Below are positions 57,749 to 64,000 of a DNA stretch of 64,000 nucleotides, one piece after another. Position numbers and translations under genes: made by a program. The notes under the pieces were generated by a model. It was not told where the DNA came from, did no database searches, and saw only the letters and a list, made by a program, of their open reading frames with translations. The first letter of the stretch is position 1. Each line of letters begins with the position of its first letter. The DNA comes from Sphingobacteriales bacterium JAD_PAG50586_3 (GTDB lineage Bacteria > Bacteroidota > Bacteroidia > CAMBQF01). The stretch covers positions 2,104,842 to 2,168,841 of the forward strand of contig CP096135.1 in assembly GCA_023213195.1 (NCBI GenBank), in the 5' to 3' direction.

Positions 57749-58386
57749 ATGTTTGAATTTAACAAACGAGACCGTATAGGCATTATAACACTGGCTGTGT
57801 TGCTGGTGGTATTACTAGCAGCCAATGCTTTACAGCACCTTTTTATCCCCGAAAAAAGTACGATTACAGTAAGTATGAAGGATTGGTTACCACGCAACCT
57901 TCTACCAATTACGCTGCAAATCAAACTACTGAAGCTAAAGACACAACATATACAAATACAACAAATAAACCGGCGGCTACTGTTTACAATACTATAGTTG
58001 TAGATATAAACACGGCTGATTCTTTGGCTTTGTTGGCGGTAAAAGGTATAGGCCCCACATTTGCCGGGCGTATTGTAAAATACCGCAACCTGTTGGGCGG
58101 TTTTACTAATAAGGAACAATTGGCCGAGGTGTATGGCTTTGCCGATAAGTATGATGGTGTAAAAGACCAAATAAAGGCTAGTGCAGGCCATAAACGTATA
58201 AACCTGAACACGGCTACTTTTAAAGAAATGAACAAGCACCCTTATATTAAATATGAGTTGACCAAAGCCATTTTCAACCTAAAGAAAAAGTTAGGCACAT
58301 TTAAGGCTGTTGATGATATTAAGCAAATAGATTTGGTAACTGACGAATTGTACAATAAACTTGCACCTTATCTAACTGTGCAATGA
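57749..58386 (+). CDS. ComEA-like helix-hairpin-helix protein, frameshifted
   Basis: About 212 residues after repair. An N-terminal membrane anchor (IGIITLAVLLVVLLAANAL) is followed by a linker and two helix-hairpin-helix repeats: VDINTADSLALLAVKGIGPTFA and INLNTATFKEMNKHPYI. This type binds DNA outside the cytoplasm, as in competence. The A-run 57852-57857 lacks one base; repair gives PEKKYDYSKYEGLVTTQPS. The stop overlaps the apt ATG (ATGA). Confidence 0.82.
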
Positions 58387-58910
58387 TAGAAGAACGTTTA
58401 AAGGATGCAATACGCGATGTTGCCGACTTCCCTAAGCCGGGCATAATGTTTAAAGACATTACCCCCATTTTAACCGACAACACCCTGTGCGATGATATAG
58501 TAGAAGAAACCATTAAGCGCCTGCAAGGCACTAAAATAGATGCCATTGCGGGTATAGAAAGCCGTGGTTTTTTGTTTGGTTTTCTTATTGCGCAAAAGCT
58601 TAGGGTGCCATTTATACCTGTGCGCAAGGCCGGTAAATTGCCCTACGATACCATTGCCTATACCTATAATTTAGAGTACGGGACTGCTACTATAGAGGTG
58701 CATACCGATGCTATAAAAGCGGGAGACAATGTTCTTATACACGATGATTTATTGGCCACCGGAGGCACCGCTATTGCCGCTGCCGAATTGGTTAAACAAC
58801 TGGGTGGAAATGTTGCCGGCTACAGTTTTATTGTAGAATTAGAGTTTTTAAACGGGCGCGATAGCTTAGTGCAATACTCTGATAATGTGGTTTCTCTAGT
58901 TGGTTTCTGA
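58383..58910 (+). CDS. apt: Adenine phosphoribosyltransferase
   Basis: Salvages adenine with PRPP to AMP. 175 residues, intact, cytoplasmic. The PRPP loop reads VLIHDDLLATGGTA; the substrate region is GIESRGFLFG; FIPVRKAGKLPYDT is the family loop. Its ATG overlaps the comEA-like stop by four bases (ATGA), so they are coupled. Confidence 0.94.
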   Translation: MIEERLKDAIRDVADFPKPGIMFKDITPILTDNTLCDDIVEETIKRLQGTKIDAIAGIESRGFLFGFLIAQKLRVPFIPVRKAGKLPYDTIAYTYNLEYGTATIEVHTDAIKAGDNVLIHDDLLATGGTAIAAAELVKQLGGNVAGYSFIVELEFLNGRDSLVQYSDNVVSLVGF

Positions 58911-59012
58911 TTTTTTGTTCTTTACTACGGGGCTAAAATTTGTTATTTGTCTGCGTAGGAATTCAAATAAACTTATCTTGCAAGCCTGTTCATATTCGGT
59001 CAAATATTAAAA

Positions 59013-60836
59013 ATGAAAAAGACACTAGTTACACTCGCTCTAACAGCTTTATTTACATCGGGCCTTTTTGGTCAGGATGCAACACAACGTACTTGCGGTA
59101 CGGCAGATTATGTGAAAAACCTAACACAAACTAATCCGCAGTTTGCCGCAAACCGCCAAAACATTAACGACTTTACCAACGATTGGGTAGCTAACAACGC
59201 TAACAACAAATCGGGTGGCGTTATTACCATTCCGGTGGTTGTCCATGTAGTATGGAACACCAATGCCGAAAACATTTCTGATGCACAGGTTCAATCTCAA
59301 ATAGCCGTGCTTAACAAAGACTACCGCAGGTTAAATACCGATGCATCTAACACCCCTGCTGCATGGCAAGGTATTGCTGCTGATTGTGGTATTGAGTTTT
59401 GTTTGGCTACCGTTAACCCAACAGGAGGTGCTACTACAGGCATTACCCGTACCCAAACCAATATTACCACCTTTACTGATGATGCTATTAAGTTTACCAG
59501 CCAGGGTGGCGAAAACGCCTGGGACCGCAACAAATACCTAAACATTTGGGTGGGCGATTTAGGTACCGGTTTATTAGGTTATGCAATACCTCCGGGTGGC
59601 CCTGCCAATACCGATGGTGTTGTTATCCACTACAAATACTTTGGCACAACCGGTACTGCTACAGCACCATTTAACAAAGGCCGTACTGCAACGCACGAAA
59701 TTGGCCACTGGTTAAACCTTGAGCACATTTGGGGCGACGATGGCAGCAGCTGCAGCGGTAGCGACCAGGTTAGCGATACACCAAACCAGGCCGATGAAAA
59801 CTACGGTTGCCCTTCTTTCCCTCTAACTGATGCTTGTTCTACAACATCGCCGGGGGTTATGTTTATGAACTACATGGACTATACCGATGATGGTTGTATG
59901 AACCTGTTTACCAACGGACAAAAAACACGCATGCTGGCTGCGCTTAACGGCCCACGTTCGGCATTATTATCGTCTACTGCCTGTGGTAATATTATTGTAG
60001 ACCCACCAACAGGAGAATGTGATACCCTAAGTAATATATCTGGTGCTGATAATCTTGTGGTTTACCTTGCAGTAGATAATAACAACCCTGCAGGTTACAT
60101 TAGCGGTACAAACACCTACGGCGATAATGCTAAGGTTGATAAATTTACGGGCGTACCATCTAACACCTATATTACCGGTGGCTTGTTTGTATTTGGCCGC
60201 GCTTACACAACCAACTCAACGCGTAAAGTTACCGCTGCTGCTTGGAATGCCAACGGAACAGGTGGTGCCCCGGGTGCAGAACTTGTAAGCAAAGACATTT
60301 TAATTAACAGCATTACCGAAGGTCAGTTGACGGTTGTTAACTTTAACACACAGCCCCTTGCACCTTCTACCATGTATATGGGTATCCGTTGGACAGGTTT
60401 AGCATCTACCGACTCTATTGCGTTATTTACTAACTCTGATGGCGAAAGCACCCCTAATACTGCTTGGGAGCGTTGGAGCGATGATACCTGGTATGCTTAC
60501 GATGATGCCGACTCTTGGGGCTTAAGCGTATCGCATGCTATATTCCCTATTGTTTGCCCTACTAGTAGTTATGAAGAAAACGTTTGGGAAGGTGCTTCTG
60601 TATTTCCTAATCCAACCGATGGTAACATTAACGTATACTTAAAACTTAAGAGCAGCGATGATGTAAACATCCGCGTATTTAACCCAATGGGCCAGCTTAT
60701 AACAAGCCAAAACAGCACCAACACTATGGGTGGTACTTACGCTTTCGACCTAAGCAACCAATCTACAGGTTTATACTTTGTAGAGGTAACTGCAGGTACT
60801 GTAAGCAAAACATTTAAAGTTATAGTAGCCCGCTAA
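59013..60836 (+). CDS. Secreted M43 metalloprotease with T9SS type A sorting domain
   Basis: 607 residues, intact. Signal peptide LVTLALTALFTSGLFGQDA; catalytic zinc motif HEIGHWLNLEHIWGDD (HExxHxxxxEH) near 230; Met-turn MNYMDYTDDGCMNLF near 290. The domain is of the pappalysin/cytophagalysin family (M43). A middle beta-rich domain follows, then the type A sorting domain (VFPNPTDGNINVYLK to VSKTFKVIVAR). Exported by T9SS and active outside the cell; peptide or protein substrate unknown. Confidence 0.92.
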   Translation: MKKTLVTLALTALFTSGLFGQDATQRTCGTADYVKNLTQTNPQFAANRQNINDFTNDWVANNANNKSGGVITIPVVVHVVWNTNAENISDAQVQSQIAVLNKDYRRLNTDASNTPAAWQGIAADCGIEFCLATVNPTGGATTGITRTQTNITTFTDDAIKFTSQGGENAWDRNKYLNIWVGDLGTGLLGYAIPPGGPANTDGVVIHYKYFGTTGTATAPFNKGRTATHEIGHWLNLEHIWGDDGSSCSGSDQVSDTPNQADENYGCPSFPLTDACSTTSPGVMFMNYMDYTDDGCMNLFTNGQKTRMLAALNGPRSALLSSTACGNIIVDPPTGECDTLSNISGADNLVVYLAVDNNNPAGYISGTNTYGDNAKVDKFTGVPSNTYITGGLFVFGRAYTTNSTRKVTAAAWNANGTGGAPGAELVSKDILINSITEGQLTVVNFNTQPLAPSTMYMGIRWTGLASTDSIALFTNSDGESTPNTAWERWSDDTWYAYDDADSWGLSVSHAIFPIVCPTSSYEENVWEGASVFPNPTDGNINVYLKLKSSDDVNIRVFNPMGQLITSQNSTNTMGGTYAFDLSNQSTGLYFVEVTAGTVSKTFKVIVAR

Positions 60837-60858
60837 CAACAGGCGTTAATATATTTTT

Positions 60859-60886
60859 AAAGGGCAGCCGGTGGCTGCCCTTTTTC
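60859..60886 (+). terminator. Terminator of the metalloprotease gene
   Basis: AAAGGGCAGCC, loop GGT, GGCTGCCCTTT, then TTC: a strong hairpin with a T-tract. Confidence 0.92.
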
Positions 60887-60933
60887 GTTTCAAAAAAACT
60901 GTACTTTGCACTATACCAACAGGTACTAAAAAA

Positions 60934-61440
60934 GTGTATAACACACTGCGGAAAATTGCCACCGGCATAGTTGTATTGTTACTGCTGTTTAACACGGTGG
61001 GCAACATTATCCTGTTGAAAATTCAAGAGCATGCTATTGAAGAAGAGTTTGAGCATGAACTTAAAGCAGGGCATATAGAAAGTAACAGCATTATACAATT
61101 TACCGCTGCCGATATTGCCAATGCCCATTGGGAAAACAACCACGAGATTAGGCTTAACGGAAAGTATTACGATTTGGTGCGGACTAACAAATCTAAAGGC
61201 ATTACCATTTACCAGTTTATTGCCGATGATGAAGAGTCTGACCTTTTTGCAGATTATTATACCCAACACAAACAGGGCAAAACAAAGCATGCAGTAGCGT
61301 TTCAGTTTCCGGTGTTTTACCAACCTGCTTATACTGCTCATTCATTTCTAAACACAGCTACTCAAACCATTACTACCAATAGCAAAGCCTTGCACGAGCA
61401 AAACAGTAGCTTGCCCAATTTTCCGCCACCCCAAGCATAG
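60934..61440 (+). CDS. Small membrane-anchored protein upstream of a TonB receptor
   Basis: About 168 residues. One N-terminal membrane helix (IATGIVVLLLLFNTVGNIIL), then a soluble periplasmic part rich in charged residues and ending in SLPNFPPPQA. I start at GTG 60934, since an upstream GTG at 60871 lies within the terminator. It precedes the TonB-dependent receptor by 44 bp and is likely cotranscribed, so it may serve the same uptake system. Family not recognised. Confidence 0.65.
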   Translation: MYNTLRKIATGIVVLLLLFNTVGNIILLKIQEHAIEEEFEHELKAGHIESNSIIQFTAADIANAHWENNHEIRLNGKYYDLVRTNKSKGITIYQFIADDEESDLFADYYTQHKQGKTKHAVAFQFPVFYQPAYTAHSFLNTATQTITTNSKALHEQNSSLPNFPPPQA

Positions 61441-61484
61441 CCATGTGCTACTAATTACTAATTATTAATTCATAATTATAAGAC

Positions 61485-63968
61485 ATGGTAAAAAAATATA
61501 TTTTACCCATGCTGCTGGTATGCTTATATTCCGCAGCCATGGGGCAGTCTAGTATTACGGTATATGATAATGCCACCTTGCAGCCTATAAGTGGGGTAAT
61601 GGTTTTTTATCAAGCCACCAGTGGCGACTCTATGTGGGTTAGCCCCGATAGTTACAATCCCGGATTGTATAGTACATACCTTTCTAAATACTCTTACACC
61701 AATGCAAAGGGAACCGCCGGAATATATAGTACGGTTTATGCATCGGATACTGTGTTTATTGTAATGCCGGGCTATACGCCTTTTATAGATACTTATGGAA
61801 ATATTGTAAGCAAGGAAAACAAAGTTTTTCTATCAATAAAAACCTACAATCTTGGCGATGTAGTAGTATCGGCCAGCAGGTTTGAAGAAAACCGCGACGA
61901 TGTACCCCAACGTACGCAGGTTATCTCATCAAAGTCTATAGCCTTTCAAAGCCAGCAAAATACTGCCGATTTATTGCAGCAAAGTGGCAATGTGCTGGTG
62001 CAAAAAAGCCAGCAGGGTGGGGGCAGCCCATCTATACGCGGGTTTGAAGCCAGCCGTGTGTTAGCGGTTGTTGATGGGGTGCGCCTTAACAATGCCATAT
62101 TTCGTGCGGGCCACTTGCAAAACGTATTGCGTATAGACAATACCATGCTTGATAAGGTGGAGCTTGTTTTTGGCCCCGGCTCTGTAGTATACGGGTCTGA
62201 TGCCTTAGGCGGCGTTATGCACTTTTACACAAAAGACCCTTTACTGGCTACCGATGGTAAACCTGTGGTTAAAGGCGGGGCTTTTGTTCGTTACTCTACA
62301 GCCAATAATGAAATGACCGGCCATGCCGATGTTAGCATAGGGCTTAAAAAGTGGGGCTTTATCACCGGCTTTACCTACTCTAAGTTTGGCGATTTACGCC
62401 AAGGGGCGCAGGGCTACGACTCGCTTACATCGGTTTGGAAACGTAATGTATATGCCGACAGGATTAACGGGGTTGATACCGTAATGCAAAACAGCGACCC
62501 TAACCTGCAAGTGGGTACGGGCTACTCGCAATACGATATCATTCAAAAGGTAATCTTCTGCCCTAATAATAACTTCCAGCATACGCTAAACTTCCAGTTC
62601 TCTAACACATCAAACGTGCCGCGCTACGACAGGCTTACCGAGCTTAATGGCAGCGGCGTTCCGCGTAGTAGTGAGTGGTATTACGGCCCTGAGCAACGCA
62701 TGCTGTTGGCCTATAAGTTTGATATTTTTAAGGCCAACAAAGCTTATGATAATGGCCGCGTTGTATTGGCTTTTCAGGATATAAAAGAGAGCCGCCACAA
62801 CCGCAATTTTGGCGCGCCCAACCGCACCGACCGTAACGAGGAGGTTAAGGTATACTCCTTAAACCTGGATTACCAAAAGCAACTGGGCAGCAGTAACGAG
62901 CTGCGCTACGGGGCCGAGGGTACATTTAACAATGTACAATCTACCGCCAGGCGGGTAAACGTAAACACCGGGGCCGAGAGCGCCCAAAGCACCCGATACC
63001 CCGATGGTGGCAGCCGGTTTTTTACCGCTGCAGTGTATGCTACGCACACCTGGGAAATAAGCAGAAAGCTGATACTTAACGATGGGCTGCGGTTGAGCTA
63101 CGTAGGCCTAAGGTCTAAGTTTACAGATACTACGTTTTTCCCCTTTCCGTTTACAGAGGTTAGTCAGAATAACACCGCCCTTAGTGGCAATTTAGGGTTG
63201 GTTTATATGCCCGGTGCAGGCTTTCGCATAGTGGGGTTAGGCTCTACCGGTTTCCGGTCGCCCAATGTTGACGATTTGGCCAAGATATTTGATTCGGCAC
63301 CCGGCACTGTTATATTGCCCAACCCCGATTTAAAGCCTGAATCAACTGTAAATGCAGAGTTAACCATATCTAAAACCTTTAACAAAAAGTTTACTTTAGA
63401 AGCTAACGGTTATTATACCTAGGTGCGCAATCAACTATCAGTAAACCCTTCTACATTCAATGGGCAAGACTCTATTGTATACGATGGTACACTTAGTGCC
63501 GTCCGTACTATTCAGAACAATAACAAAGCCTATATATACGGCGGTTACCTTGGCGTGCGTGGCGATATTACCAGCTACCTTGCTGTGTCAGGTTCTATAA
63601 ACTATACCTACGGCCGTGTAAAAGGCGATAGCGTAGATGTTCCTTTAGACCATATTGCCCCACTGTTTGGCAGGGTAGGTGTTATGCTAAACCTGAAAAA
63701 GTTTCAGGCAGAGGCCTATACCTTGTTTAACGGTAAAAAGAAACTGGAAGACTATAGCAACAGTGGCGAGGATAACCTGCAATATGCCACCGTTGATGGT
63801 ATGCCTGCATGGTACACCCTTAACCTGCGCGCTGCTTACCAGTTTAATAAATATGTGCAGCTACAGGTTGCGTTAGAAAATATACTAGACCGCAACTACC
63901 GTGTGTTTGCATCGGGCATAAGCTCAGCAGGCCGCAACCTAATGGTTACCCTGCGCGGTAATTTTTAA
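61485..63968 (+). CDS. TonB-dependent receptor, haem/haemoglobin-type, in-frame TAG
   Basis: 827 codons. Signal peptide YILPMLLVCLYSAAMGQ; a CarboxypepD-like N-terminal domain; plug domain with RTQVISSKSIAFQSQ, IRGFEASRVLAVVDGVRLNN and VVYGSDALGGVMHFY; then a beta-barrel ending in the C-terminal aromatic residue (LRGNF). TAG at 63420-63422 replaces a residue after EANGYYT; the frame continues without change. GFRSPNVDDLAK and NPDLKPEST are typical of haem/haemoglobin receptors, but a metal-complex substrate is possible. The outer-membrane receptor would act with the small protein upstream. Confidence 0.88.
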
Positions 63969-64000
63969 GCATCGATTATATAATACGTTAATCCCCTTGG

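Noticed and set aside
60871..60933. GTG start at 60871 for the small membrane protein
   Set aside because: It lies within the terminator hairpin of the preceding gene.

Overview
The window looks like chromosomal DNA from a member of the Bacteroidota, probably of the Chitinophagales/Sphingobacteriales type. The evidence is promoter boxes of the form TTTG-N19-20-TAnnTTTG, several secreted proteins with type IX secretion (T9SS) sorting domains of both type A and type B, SprB-like and PKD repeats, a serA-DUF1015 pair, and a Bacteroidota-like 16S rRNA. I cannot place it below phylum from memory with confidence.

Layout. 1-5904 (minus) is a surface-polysaccharide locus: nucleotide-sugar enzymes, two family 2 glycosyltransferases and a Wzm/Wzt-type exporter. 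5971-8166 (minus) is a secreted T9SS endonuclease I. 8167-11396 is a repeat-rich island. It holds one RecA-like ATPase gene bracketed by a ~75-bp inverted repeat, and a decayed second copy of that gene's 3' end. 11397-15522 (plus) holds a two-gene unknown module, serA, DUF1015 and a lipoprotein. 15840-19514 (minus, ten PKD domains, T9SS type B) and 19778-29674 (plus, ~3300 residues, T9SS type A) are two divergent giant surface proteins.

29675-31509 is an unusual AT-rich leader region: six ~85-bp tandem repeats, then five tandem rRNA promoters. A complete rRNA operon follows: 16S, tRNA-Ile, tRNA-Ala, a tRNA-like fold, 23S, 5S and a terminator. 37151-51284 is mostly housekeeping and membrane genes: YggS, PanB, a CorC/HlyC protein, a Crp/Fnr regulator with a P450, PyrE with a NUDIX protein and an SRPBCC protein, ArgS, and a cation/proton antiporter. 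51281-54763 is another T9SS type B SprB-like protein with a small secreted partner. 55103-63968 holds a membrane protein, tRNA-Val, FolC, a ComEA-like protein, Apt, an M43 metalloprotease and a TonB-dependent receptor.

Quality warning. About twenty conserved genes are broken by single-base indels, mostly one base lost from a homopolymer run. Five further breaks are in-frame stops, and all five are TAG. The protein on both sides of each break is well conserved. I therefore read most of these as assembly errors, not gene decay, and annotate each such gene as one unit with the break position stated. TAG is also used as a normal terminator here (argS, NUDIX gene), so a genome-wide recoding is not supported.
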